Of a DNA stretch of 64,000 nucleotides, positions 10,395 to 20,574 are shown piece by piece. The translations under genes were made by a program, and so were the position numbers. The stretch spans positions 6,493,501-6,557,500 of the forward strand of contig JAHQIY010000005.1 of the NCBI GenBank assembly GCA_019054805.1. Direction: 5' to 3'. A model generated the notes under the pieces. The model had not been told where the DNA came from, did no database searches, and worked only from the letters and a program-made list of their open reading frames with translations. The DNA is from Brachionus manjavacas (Eukaryota > Rotifera > Eurotatoria > Ploima > Brachionidae). Position 1 is the first letter of the stretch. Each line of letters begins with the position of its first letter.

Positions 10395-10844
10395 TACTGC
10401 GACCGAGCCACCATTTATGTGTTCATTGCATCGAGTTATACGCCTTGGCTGTACTTGCGCAGTCCAAACAGCGCGTTTGGTCAGTCCATGATCTATGTGG
10501 TTTGGATTGGCGCAGCTCTGGGCATAGCCTATCAATTGATCTTTCATGAAAAATTCAAAATTTTGGAAATCATTTTTTATTTAATGATAGGCGTGTGTCC
10601 GTCGATTGTGGTCATAGACATGGTAATTATTTTATTTAGTTGGTTTTTGTTTTAGGTGATCCTTTGGTTTTAGGAAGACGTGTCCGGACTGACCGAGTTG
10701 GCCATCGGAGGGGCTTTGTACGTGAGTGGGGTTTTGTTTTTTAAATCTGACGGGCTCATTCCGTTTGCTCATGCAATCTGGCATTTGTTCGTAACTCTAG
10801 GCGCTTGTGTTCACTTTTACGCTGTATATAACTACCTACTATAA
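10395..10844 (+). pseudogene. 5'-truncated copy of the PAQR/MMD gene
   Basis: It contains exon 2 from the CDR triplet onward (10398 to about 10622) and all of exon 3 (about 10674-10844), with intact splice sites and reading frame. It lacks exon 1 with the SxxxH half of the metal site, and the first part of exon 2. A frame open from ATG at 10380 would add a short unrelated N-terminus before CDR. The coding part is undamaged, but without helices 1-2 the product is unlikely to act as a normal PAQR protein. Confidence 0.85.
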
Positions 10845-11688
10845 GCTTATCTTCTTTTCCCTGATAATTCATGACAATTCATGAATTTTTTCTACGGATC
10901 TTATCTGTTTAGAATATTTTTAATTTTAATTATGTAAAATTTATTTTTTTTAAGTATTTATTGATAATTTATAATAAATTTTTAATACCTCCAATACTTG
11001 ATTATTAATTTAATTTTTTTAAATTTTACCAATCTTTTTATTTGCTTTAGAGAGGCATGAAAGTCAAAAGATCAAGTCCAAGTTTTGACATAACACAAAA
11101 TTACATGACACAAATTAAGAATTTTGAATAAGTTTTAAGCATTTTTTTTATAGTAGCTTCTTGCATCGGTCAATAGTAAATTTTTGTCACATGAATTTAA
11201 TGTTAAAAATTAAAAGTCAAAAATCAGAGGCTTTAATTTTTATAACCAAAAATAATTAAATAGAAACAGAATTAATTGCTAATTAATTAACATTTTCTTT
11301 CTTTTGTTCAAAATTTATCAACTCTTTTACCATGAAATATATCTCTATTTAGACAAAGGAAAATTAATAAATATTGAAAAGCAGGTTAACTAACTTTAGA
11401 GATAAATATTTGAATGTGAGTCGTATTCGACGTTGACACCTTCCTTGCTCCTACCGCTGTTCGCTTGACTTGTTCCCTTGACTTGAGATTAGGAATGATG
11501 ATTATGCCAAGATCACATTCTTTAGGTGTCTTCGCTAGTGAGGCCCCCAAGTTGATAATTATTTCTCATTTTGTTGGGCCCGAAATGCATTGTCCGCGTA
11601 AAGCTTACAAATTAAGCTGCAAACTTCTGTCATGTCATTGAAAATGATGCATATTTCAATTGAGGGAAGATACAAGTAAAAATCTCTA
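10395..11688. repeat. Right arm of the 1.3-kb inverted duplication
   Basis: Reverse-complement match to 1849-3143. The inner end lies inside PAQR exon 2 and the outer end in AT-rich DNA beyond the gene's 3' flank. One of the few differences is a synonymous GTA/GTG change in exon 3, and another changes CGA to CGG in the CDR triplet (synonymous). Confidence 0.9.
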
Positions 11689-11885
11689 TATTATTAAAAT
11701 CAAAATAAAATTTTATTTTCCATTGGAAAATTTTTTTTAATTTAAATCTTGTAATATATTTATTAGAAAGCCGATTAGAAAGCCTTCATTTTCTGACCAT
11801 GATTTGGCTCTAAAGAATAAATCCTTGTCAAAAATTAAAAATGACAATTAGAAAAATGATAATAATAATTAAGTCTTTGAAAATT

Positions 11886-12902
11886 TTAATGATTTCCATA
11901 AATATTTTCATTCTGAATTTCAGTTTCAGTAAGTGCTCTGCCAAAAAATTTTATATCATCGCAGTCAAACACTGCATTTGAATCACCCCAATTGCTCTTT
12001 CCAAAATAGCAATATTCTCTTTCAACAATATCAACTGGCTGTTGTAGACCCGTATCTAAAAATGCAGCTCTTGCTCCATTTTTAAATATAGACATTTTTC
12101 CACTTTCAAGAACAAACCCTAAATGAACCCATTCATCTAGAACTAGTTCATTGTTTGTTGAGCTTAAGTATTGAGTAGGACTAAATATGTGAAAGCTAGT
12201 TTTATTGTTATTACCATTTGACAAACTGACTACCACTGCTGAAACTGCTGGTCCATTTGCAAAATCAAAAAATCGCTGCCAGAAAACAAACTCTTTTAAT
12301 TTAATCCACGCCAAAACAGTAAATTCATTTTGAAAATAGATTCCCCTTGGAGCTCTAATATATCCATAGTTAAAACTCAAAGCTGAATTATTATTTCCGA
12401 AGCGATCTTGCGTAAAATTTACGTTAAATGATTCGTACAGATCTTTTGATGCAGCCAAATCTTTTGCTTGTCCATTTTCAATAGGCCAATAGTTAATCAA
12501 ATTAATTCTAAAAATTATTATTATTTTTTTAATTAGATGTATTTGTAATAAAAAATACTTTTTATTATTTATTTTTTCAAAAATAAAACTGCTCGGAATT
12601 TTTTTAAAATAATATTTTACGTAAAATGAATACAAATGGCAAATTGAACTGTCAAATAGAACATATTGACATTGGTAAGATTCCATGCATTGAGTCAAGC
12701 AGGTCAAGCGATTTAAATTTTTGAATTTTCTTATTAAAATGTTTGCAGCTAATGGTTGTTCGATTTGCACATTTTTTTTTTCGAAATTATTGCTACCTTT
12801 TTTGAAGGCACTGATTAAAAATAAAAGAAAAATAATGCCAATTTTACTGATACAAGTCCTTAGCAAAATAACCAAAAAAAAGATTTTTTCTGTATATTTC
12901 AT
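11886..12902 (-). CDS. Secreted protein with PAN-like cysteine region and LamG/concanavalin-like domain
   Basis: Starting at ATG 12902, a hydrophobic stretch (IFFLVILL...IIFLLFLISAF) suggests a signal peptide or anchor. It is followed by a cysteine pattern CLTQCMESYQCQYVLF...C like a PAN/apple module. The C-terminal ~190 residues start at NYWPIENGQAKDL and contain FTVLAWIKL and DEWVHLGFVLESGKMSIFKNG, ending with FFGRALTETEIQN. That is the concanavalin A-like LamG_3 fold. A 51-nt segment (12508-12558) bounded by GT and AG stays open but encodes Ile/Lys-rich filler. Removing it joins INNKK to INLINYWP in frame, so I treat it as an intron, giving about 321 residues. Such PAN plus LamG proteins are abundant in rotifers. 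Ligand unknown. Confidence 0.8.
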   Translation of the reverse strand: MKYTEKIFFLVILLRTCISKIGIIFLLFLISAFKKGSNNFEKKNVQIEQPLAANILIRKFKNLNRLTCLTQCMESYQCQYVLFDSSICHLYSFYVKYYFKKIPSSFIFEKINNKKYFLLQIHLIKKIIIIFRINLINYWPIENGQAKDLAASKDLYESFNVNFTQDRFGNNNSALSFNYGYIRAPRGIYFQNEFTVLAWIKLKEFVFWQRFFDFANGPAVSAVVVSLSNGNNNKTSFHIFSPTQYLSSTNNELVLDEWVHLGFVLESGKMSIFKNGARAAFLDTGLQQPVDIVEREYCYFGKSNWGDSNAVFDCDDIKFFGRALTETEIQNENIYGNH

Positions 12903-13838
12903 TTTGGAAAAATAAAATTTTTTTTAAGGTGCCCCAAATCATAAACCCTAGTCGGATAGGGAACTTATATAAGGATGAAAATTATCATTTTTAGGTTTTC
13001 CTACATGACGAAAAAGATTTTAGACAAAAAAATTTTATGGCTCTCGGTCGAAAAACCGAACCCCATACCCCTCATTTTTAGGCCTAATTTTCTAGATTAT
13101 AAAAATTACATGCTGACTTAATTTTTTTTTTGTTTTTTTCTTAAAGATCGGCCAAAATAACGTTAGAATAAGTGTTTTCTCAAAAAAATAATAATATATT
13201 TAAATATAAATTTAGCTTTTTTATCGTGGAGATTGTAAAAATCAATTTTTTTACTAAAAATCTATGTTGTCTGACACAATTCTTCCTACCTCCGTAAAAC
13301 CTTTTTTATCTTAAAAAGTAGATTGTTTTTAATAATAGTTGGTAGTATTTTAATGATTGATAAAAAATCTCTCGAAAAAATTAAATAAATCTTGAAGATG
13401 GTAAACCTATCCGAAAGGTCCAAATGGTTCGGCACAGATATCTTTCTAAGATAATTTTCAAAACAACTTAAAAATTATATCAAATTGTAGAGAAGAAAAT
13501 TATCTATCGATTGATACCATATTTATCAATTTTTAATATTTAACTGAATACATAAATTAATTAAATCTAAAATGTCGAAAAATTTACCTTAATTTCATAT
13601 ATTTTGCAAATATTTTAACAAAAAAAAGGAGTTTATAATATTATTTAATCTAATAAGATAGATAATTATAATCTTTCTCATTCGGTACTATTTTCAGTTT
13701 GCTTTAGAAAATTATTTCAAGTAGTTAGTTGCCGAGAACTTGTTTTTTTACTACCAGCTTATCTTAGATCTGAAAAAAATGAATTTATTTTTCAAATTTA
13801 TTTTTAAAACAAAGCTTTATAGGTTAGTATTAAAATTT
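12903..13838. other. Intergenic, nothing recognised
   Basis: AT-rich DNA between the 5' end of the LamG gene and the 3' end of the DDE transposase fragment. A somewhat GC-richer patch (12931-12975) may be a repeat end. I find no convincing coding frame or terminal repeat. Confidence 0.5.
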
Positions 13839-14603
13839 TTATTTTTTATGAGTTTGTACTTCTGAACTTGACTTTGTCCCAAATAATGATTCCAACACCT
13901 CTTGATAACTTGCGCCATAGTTATACATTTCTATAGCTTCCCAAAAACGATTCCAAAGCTTTATATTTAATTTTTTTGACTTAAATTTCTCAAACGATGC
14001 CATAATTAAACTTTTTAGCTTGTTAAAATCTTGATCATTATGTCTTCTTACATAATGTTTAAGGTCACAAAATACTCCTTCAACTGGATTCAATTCACAG
14101 TGGAATTTTGGACAAAATATCACTTTATTGTCGAATGACAAGGCAAGCCGTTCTAAGCGTGTATTATCACCACCAAAAGCTGTATGTTGTGAGATTAAGT
14201 TTCTTAATTCATCCAAAGAAATATCTTTTGTTTGAACGTTTTCGTTTATCAAATTTAGCTCTTTGCATATTAAAAGAAGGCCTTTATATCTTCCTGAATT
14301 GTCAAAGCAGTTTAAACTTAATTTGAAAATGATTAATTTTTTTCAAAAAAAAATTTAAATTTTTACCATTTTTCTTGTTCTTGTTCAATCCATTTTATTT
14401 CTTTATAGATGCAATTTGTCCCTGGAAATTTGTTGAACATATTCACGTCATAAACCTTTGTAGAATGTGTTCTTGCGTTATCGACAATTATCTCAACTTT
14501 ATGATCAACAAATGATTTTTTGAATTTAGACAAGATAAAAAGCCTTTTAAACTGTTTAAGAACAACTTGATTATCAAAATATTTATGGTATTTAAAGTCA
14601 ACT
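13839..14603 (-). pseudogene. DDE transposase C-terminal half (IS630/Tc1-like type)
   Basis: Two exons, about 14603-14367 and 14316-13839, flank a 50-nt GT...AG intron and join in frame. The first contains VEIIVDNARTHS, the second catalytic aspartate region; the second contains FCPKFHCELNPVEGVFCDLK, matching the LNPIE-W motif with the third acidic residue, followed by YVRRHNDQDF. The N-terminal third with the first Asp is missing, because homology stops where the neighbouring LINE/gypsy composite begins, right after an in-frame stop. The remaining 240 or so codons are undamaged, so the copy may be young. No TIRs found. Confidence 0.7.
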
Positions 14604-14697
14604 TTTTAATATGAGTTTGGAACTATATCAAGTTCCAAAATCCAGGAAAATAGCAAGTATTACCAAGATCCCTGAAAAATATTTTTCCATTAAATTT

Positions 14698-15594
14698 AAA
14701 CATCCAAATCTTGAATTAAAAAATGCTACATCACATAAAGTTACAAAAAATCTTCAAGTTGCCAAACAATTACATCACCCAAAATCTCATTCACATCAGA
14801 ATTTAAAATTGCCTACCAGCAATACAGCATTCTTAAATGCAAATGAGCAGCAAATTTCAAACTACAGTTCGACGGCAGCAGAAAATTTGGAAGGTGATTG
14901 TCTAGTTAACGACATTTTGACTCATTTTCAAATCGACACTGGTTCGGATATAACAGCTTTATCAGATAGAAAGGATAAGGATCTTCCGAATGCAGAAGAG
15001 ATGATTCAAGTCAGAAATGGTAGTAACTTAGAAATCCTTAGAAAAACTGGGGTCAAAATACTATTTGGCACATACATTACACAAATGTTTGTTTACACAA
15101 TTAAGGATTTGGTACAAGAGTGTCTTATTGGTCTAGATTTTGTTAATAAATTTAATGGGTTAAGAATACCAATTAGTCATTTAAGATTAACTTTAAAAAA
15201 TTTTACAATTATAATTATACACAATTACAACACGAAACTTAGACAATCGCAGTAAAACAATGACGCAAAACCTAAAACAGTCCACTCAAACTCAGACACT
15301 TTTGAATGTAAGGAAGATCCATCAAAAAATTAAGGTATCAAAAATAAGATTTTAGAATTAGTAACAAGTGTCTCAGTCGCTTCACTCATGGATCTTAAAC
15401 CATCAACAATCAAAAACCATAAAATTAACTTAATTGACCCACAACAATAACCAAAACGTCAAAAACCACGTAGAGTGCCAATGAGCAAACGAGATGAATT
15501 TAGCAAAATGATTGATGAAATGCTTTCGGCGAAGTTAATCCTACCAAGCAATTCGTTCTGGTCCTCACCTATATATTTAGTAAGCAAACCTGTT
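14698..15594 (+). mobile_element. Ty3/gypsy pol fragment inserted in the LINE
   Basis: An open frame through 15255 contains an aspartic protease: HFQIDTGSDITALSD with the DTGS active site, then ECLIGLDF, the family's IG-D flap-end motif. After stops, 15421-15594 encodes the start of a gypsy reverse transcriptase (RRVPMSKRDEFSKMIDEML, then ILPSNSFWSSPIYLV). No LTRs are present. The insert is bordered on both sides by a near-identical 27-bp LINE segment (14671-14697 and 15595-15622), much longer than the 4-6 bp an integrase makes. Confidence 0.75.
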
Positions 15595-16990
15595 GGATCC
15601 CTGAAAAATATTTTCCCATTAAGGAGTTTAATAACTATCGTCCAATTAGTATGACAAGTTGTCTTGGAAAGTTATTTCAACGTAACAAGAATCTATTTCA
15701 ACAATTTAAACAAGAATCCATTATTTCATTGAGAAAAATAAATTACTTATTCAAGGGCAACCATGATTTAGAAAAAAAGACGCACTGCACAAAATCTTTA
15801 TAGTTGTAGAGTCTTTTAACAGAAAGAAGTGAAAAAAGTCTGTTTTCTTTTTTTTGACGTTTCTAAAGCTTTTGATAGAGTTTGATGCACGATGGACTAA
15901 TTTAAAAGCTAATTAGAATTAATCCACCTCCTTATCTTATTTATTGGATAAGATCGTTCCTGTAATTAAGATCTTTTAGAGAAAAAGTAAATGGTCATTG
16001 AAGTGATCAATACCCTTTAGAGACAGAAGCAGGAGTTCCACAAGGGTAAGTTATCAGCCTACTTATTTTCAGCACTTTTATAAATGACAAATCAAAAAGA
16101 AATAAAACAAACAGCCAATATTCACTTCTATTTGCAGATGATTTGGCTACTTTTTTTATTTTCAAAAAGGTCAGAAATCTTAAAAACATGATAAGAAAGT
16201 ACCTAAAAGAAATTGAAAGAAGGCTTTTTAAATGGAAAATCAAAATTTCTATGATCTTTGAGAAAAAAACAGATGTTAAAATTAATCTTGATCTTAAAAT
16301 TTAAAAGTTACAAGTTAAACAGTGAGGAAAAAGTCAAATTCTTAAAGTCAATCTCTTTCGACTGCTATAGTTCTATGAGCTCGCTTGAACTGGTTTCAAG
16401 TTGCAGTTTATTTTACTGCTACCACTACATTAGACCCAAAACTTACATTTAGTCCAAAAGTGGATATTAAAAAGCGCTGTAATTCAAGGCTTAAAATAAA
16501 TAAATATTTCTCAAATAGAAAATGTGGTGTAAAATCAACATTAGGTAATTTTTACAAATCTTTGAAAGTCAATCAATATATCAATCTTAGAATATGGTTT
16601 TCTTTGTTTAAATTCATTCTCAGAAACTAACATCAAAAAATTACAAGTTATTCAAAATTAATCATTTCGATCTATTTTGAAGCTGAAATATGATACCCCT
16701 CCTATATTATGCACCAAAAGGCTTTCAATGAACTTTAACTACTAACAGTCTCTAATCGACTAACTGGTAAATTTTACTAAATTAAAGAACGCTGCAATAA
16801 AAGGCTAATTATTATTTAGATATATCATAAGTTGTATTAAGTAATATTATATAAATACTATTGCATAATTTCTTGTCTTCTTCCGTTTAATTTATTTGTT
16901 TTTACTCAACTTATTCCATGTCTATATAACACTTTTAATTTCTTTTTATTTATCTTATTTCAATTTATTTTTATTTTTCTTTAATTTATA

Positions 16991-17041
16991 AAAATAAAAT
17001 AAAGTTAAGTAAAAGTTTTACTTAACTTTATTTTATTTTTT
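16991..17041. repeat. Perfect AT-rich hairpin
   Basis: AATAAAGTTAAGTAAAA and its exact reverse complement TTTTACTTAACTTTATT face each other with a 1-3 base centre. The arms extend to about 24 bp. It lies in a LINE 3' untranslated segment. Confidence 0.8.
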
Positions 17042-17699
17042 CTTATTCTAAAGCAGCGTAAGCTCGGTACAGATAACAAATAAATAAATAAGATATTGTC
17101 AAACAAAAAATGGGGTCTTACTCAAAACACACTAGGAAATTTATATAAATCTTTAGTCGGATCAATTCTAGATTATTCTTTTCCCTGCTTGAATTCACTT
17201 TCAGAAAACAAAAAACAAAAAACTACAAGCAATTCAGAATACAGCAGTCAGATCTATCCTTAAGTCAAAATATGATACTCTTTCCAACATGGTGCATCAT
17301 GAAGCTTTTAATAAACTTAAATTACTAACAGTCTCGAACCAGCTTTTTGAATTGAGTGAGAGATATGTCAGGAAAGAATTGAGAAATTCTTTTCTACTGG
17401 TCGTCAGACTGGTGGAAGAATGTAGAGAAGGTTTTGAATCAAGATATATTGAATACCCAACTCAATGAAGCTACCATTATGAAGATATGTTGGGACAGTA
17501 CTGAGTTAATTTGCTCCATTGTCGTCTGAGTGGTATGACAAATTCTTTTCTGAACCGTTCATTACTTAGTCACGGAAGTTTGGTCATTAAATTTTTTTTA
17601 AAATTATTCTTTAATTTATTTTTTTACTTTTTTAATTAGAAGGAGCTTAATAAACAAATAAATAAAATAAAATTTTCAATTTTTATTCAATCAAAATTA

Positions 17700-19778
17700 T
17701 TAGCAACCAGAAATATCTTTTTTCTTTTTTCTCATGTGTCTTTCTTCAACGGGATCAAAGCCACCTTCTTTAGAGCCGAACAAAGCCCACGAGGGCGTCT
17801 TGGCAATGTAGTCCAACGAGGTAAACTGAGTTCCATTCTCAGTATAATCCTTGACAAGCTCGTGAAACTTTTCATAGTCAATAAAAGTGTACCATTCATT
17901 GTTTATCTTGAACTTTTTGTGTGACAACAGCAAACAATTGGAATGCTGATGCTCACATGTTATTTCATACTCATGGGACAACTTTTCCTGCATCTGGTTC
18001 ACAAAGCCAAGAATTTCATTGTACCAAGGCACATTCTGCATGGTCAAAGTGCTAGCATTCGACTCGCCACAATAAGTCACTCCTTTAATCTCAATAAAGT
18101 CCGGCTTGCCCAAGCTGATCAAACTGGCATATTGTTCTATCTCCTCGGTGTTCCATCCCTTGACCAGCGTCAGTCTGTACACTGTTCGCTGGCGTTTCTC
18201 ATTCAGCACTCTCAGACTGTCCAAATAGCGCTGCCAATAGTCTTTGAACAGCGGACGGTCTATTCTCTTCAAGCTCTCTTTGGTCGGAGCGTCCACACTC
18301 ACATACAACTGGGTTACTGGCTTCAAATTTCGCATAGCCTCCGGAAATTGGGCATTGGTCACCAAAAATGAGGATATTTTTTTTGAATGTAGCAAATCGA
18401 TGAACTTGTTTATCTCCGGGTACATGATGGGCTCGCCGACCAAAGACAGCGCACAATGCTTTACATTCAACGCTTCCTCGATCCTTTCCTTTTTAACTCC
18501 TGGCACACCTTTAAACTCATTTATCATGGAGTACTGATTTTTGAGCGCTGTCTCAAATATAAGCTCCGGGTCATCCATTTTCCACTTCCACTCGGTTCCT
18601 ACCGGGTTTGTGTGGTGACGCCAACAGAACACACATTTGTTGGCACATGCCAATGACGGCGTTGTTTCCATGCATCGATGGCTCTCTATGCCGTAAAATG
18701 TGTGCTTGTAACAACCGCCCCTGCCTCTGAGCATGCTTTTTGTCCATCTGCACAGCTTGACTCCCGAATGACTACCAATTAGTTTGTATCCTTGTTTTTC
18801 AAGCGATTTGCGCAACAAAGGAGTTATCATCTCTTTGGGTTCAGAGTTTGTTTTTTTTTCCTTGACTTTTTTGATGACCGTGCCAAGGTCCTCCATGTCC
18901 AAGACACCATTGCTTTTTTTCACCTTAGCAGAGTCTTCGTTGTTGTTCAAGTCATCGTCCACGTCACTCATGTACTCGTCACTTTGACTTTGGTTATCTT
19001 CGCCATCGGTGGTGTCTTCGTATTTGGGCTCGGGGTTTTCCTTTTGACCACAAGGCTCCGAAGCACCACAACAGGTATTTTCTTCTTTTTTTAAATGATC
19101 GACTTTTTCAAAAAAATTATTCTTCCAAAAGTCATAGTCGCCTTCGAGGCTAGAGTGTTTGCTTTTTATTGTGTTCTCATCACAGCAGTACAGCGGTGCC
19201 ACTCGAGTAGCCTGCAAAATTGAAAGGGCTTTGTCCAACTCCTTGGCCACCTTGTTAAAGTTGTCCTCGTACAACGAGTTGCCAAGGCCGCACACTGAGT
19301 AGTTTAAGCCTTTGAGCGATGCCTTTTCATAGCGGAAATCATGAGACATTTCAGTGACAAATTTATAAAACCAAGAAGCGTTTTCTGGCGCTGCCCCGTC
19401 AGTGTAAGTAGATACAAAAATTACCAAAATGTTATCAGGGCTTATCTGTTGAGAAAAATAGAAGGTCAAGAGAATTTTTAAAATTTTATTTTTTGTTACT
19501 TCACCAAAAAGATTGTCCTCTGGGTCATAGTCTTTTAGGTTTATGACACTAGTCCGACTGATACCTCTGGTGCTACATGCTTTAGCAAAGTCTTCAGCGA
19601 AATACTTCGATTTGCCAGTGACTGAGCCGTAAAGGATTCTAATTGACAACTTTGATTCTTTTTCAACCAGGATCAGATTTTCTCTAGGCTTTTTTATTTC
19701 GAAAATTAAAAAATCAAATTGAGTCTTGAGTAAAGTTACTATTTGAATTTTTCGTTTTCTCAGCCACTTGACGAACAT
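17700..19778 (-). CDS. TYW1: TYW1, tRNA 4-demethylwyosine synthase (wybutosine pathway)
   Basis: Radical-SAM enzyme that builds the tricyclic wyosine core on N1-methylguanosine 37 of tRNA-Phe, using pyruvate. Domains follow the family order: flavodoxin-like N-terminus (IRILYGSVTGKSKYFAEDF, then VSTYTDGAAPENASWF, then VCGLGNSLYEDNFNKV), an acidic linker rich in D/E, the radical-SAM core with C-x3-C-x2-C (C378, C382, C385 before splicing: CANKCVFC), and a conserved C-terminus ending ISGC as in vertebrate TYW1. A 54-nt GT...AG segment (19446-19499) stays open but breaks the conserved flavodoxin block, so it is most likely an intron, leaving 674 residues. The frame stays open upstream of ATG 19778 with a hydrophobic stretch but no other ATG, so an upstream exon encoding a membrane anchor is possible. 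The 3' end lies 40 bp from a LINE tail. Confidence 0.95.
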   Translation of the reverse strand: MFVKWLRKRKIQIVTLLKTQFDFLIFEIKKPRENLILVEKESKLSIRILYGSVTGKSKYFAEDFAKACSTRGISRTSVINLKDYDPEDNLFGEVTKNKILKILLTFYFSQQISPDNILVIFVSTYTDGAAPENASWFYKFVTEMSHDFRYEKASLKGLNYSVCGLGNSLYEDNFNKVAKELDKALSILQATRVAPLYCCDENTIKSKHSSLEGDYDFWKNNFFEKVDHLKKEENTCCGASEPCGQKENPEPKYEDTTDGEDNQSQSDEYMSDVDDDLNNNEDSAKVKKSNGVLDMEDLGTVIKKVKEKKTNSEPKEMITPLLRKSLEKQGYKLIGSHSGVKLCRWTKSMLRGRGGCYKHTFYGIESHRCMETTPSLACANKCVFCWRHHTNPVGTEWKWKMDDPELIFETALKNQYSMINEFKGVPGVKKERIEEALNVKHCALSLVGEPIMYPEINKFIDLLHSKKISSFLVTNAQFPEAMRNLKPVTQLYVSVDAPTKESLKRIDRPLFKDYWQRYLDSLRVLNEKRQRTVYRLTLVKGWNTEEIEQYASLISLGKPDFIEIKGVTYCGESNASTLTMQNVPWYNEILGFVNQMQEKLSHEYEITCEHQHSNCLLLSHKKFKINNEWYTFIDYEKFHELVKDYTENGTQFTSLDYIAKTPSWALFGSKEGGFDPVEERHMRKKKKDISGC

Positions 19779-20159
19779 GCAAATGATTACGCCAGAGAAA
19801 AATGTAAGTTTTACTCCTGGCCAAAGTTTCAGCTCGTTTGAACCAGAGCCTCTTAATTGAGCTTTTGGGAAAAAATGTTCAAATTTTCAATGGGAGATTT
19901 TAAATCAAGAATACATTCAGAATACTTTAAATCATACAGAAATTAATTTTGGAAATGAGAATTCAAGAACAAAATAACAGTACAGACAGGCAACTTGAAG
20001 TTTATGATTTTTGATGCTCGAAGGTGATCGAAACAAATTTTAATTAATTTAAGTTTTAGAGATTGTCTGTCTCGACAATCTTATTATGATCCTTTTTATG
20101 ATCACCTAAATTGAAAAACAAGATATGCAAGTGAAGTTTCTGAGTATTTAAAAATTCAA
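19779..20159. other. Upstream of TYW1; contains a repeat end
   Basis: The first ~100 bp could hold TYW1 5' coding sequence or promoter. Near 19986 lies GCAACTTGAAGTTTATGAT followed by TGATGCTC, the terminal motif of a MITE family also at 20996-21258 and 39846-40347. Confidence 0.45.
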
Positions 20160-20162
20160 GGG

Positions 20163-20574
20163 TTGAAAATTGCACGGATTAAGCCAATTAAATGGTGGTC
20201 GAAATCAAATTTAAATTTTATAAAATTAGTAGCAAAAGACTACTTGAGCATAAGTCCTTCAAGTTTTCCATCTGAACAAGCTTTTTCGGCTGGTGGACTT
20301 TTTGTTACAAAAGATAGAACTTCTTTAGACCCGAAAAGTGTAAAAAATTTGATTTGCCTAAATTCATGGAAACGAAAAAATTGATTGATTCTGTTTAATA
20401 ACTTTTATTTCTTGTTTAAGCTTAAAGATTTATCAATAAGTTTTTATCTAAGAACCGGATTTAAAAGTTTGTAGTTAAGACAAACTACAGGCTTTAACCG
20501 GTTCCGCAACCGATTAAATTTTTTAACTGGTTAACGGAACTGGTTTAAGATGACTAACCGAACTACCAGCCCTA
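20163..20574 (+). mobile_element. hAT remnant: dimerisation domain and right end
   Basis: The frame 20163-20384 encodes WWSKSNLNFIKLVAKDYLSI, then SFPSEQAFSAGGLFVTKDR and VKNLICLNSW, which is the hAT C-terminal dimerisation domain. The segment ends with repeated AACCGGTT-type words and CCAGCCCTA at 20566-20574, a plausible hAT terminus. It is a different family from the element at 6324 (different terminus, opposite strand). The catalytic part is absent. Confidence 0.75.

Larger units (their letters stand above)
14611..17662 (+). mobile_element. Composite of jockey/CR1-like LINE fragments (family A)
   Basis: A LINE reverse transcriptase starts at 14611 (a copy of the sequence near 45250). It is interrupted at 14698-15594 by a gypsy pol fragment and resumes at 15595 with NNYRPISMTSCLGKL, then FDVSKAFDRV near 15857 and the catalytic LLFADDL near 16130, all with many frame breaks. 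A second 3' fragment (about 16771-17540) has its own tail insertion at about 16830-17092. The block ends in GAAGGAGCTTAATAAACAAA plus an AATA-type tail at about 17662, only 40 bp from the TYW1 stop. Non-LTR elements copy by target-primed reverse transcription; this copy is dead. Confidence 0.8.

Noticed and set aside
11886..12902. Bacterial contaminant or horizontally acquired lectin-like gene
   Set aside because: Intron, signal sequence and domain pairing are typical of invertebrate secreted proteins and its base composition matches the surroundings.
17736..19094. Several open frames on the plus strand and alternative minus frames within TYW1
   Set aside because: All are shadows of the long conserved TYW1 reading frame.
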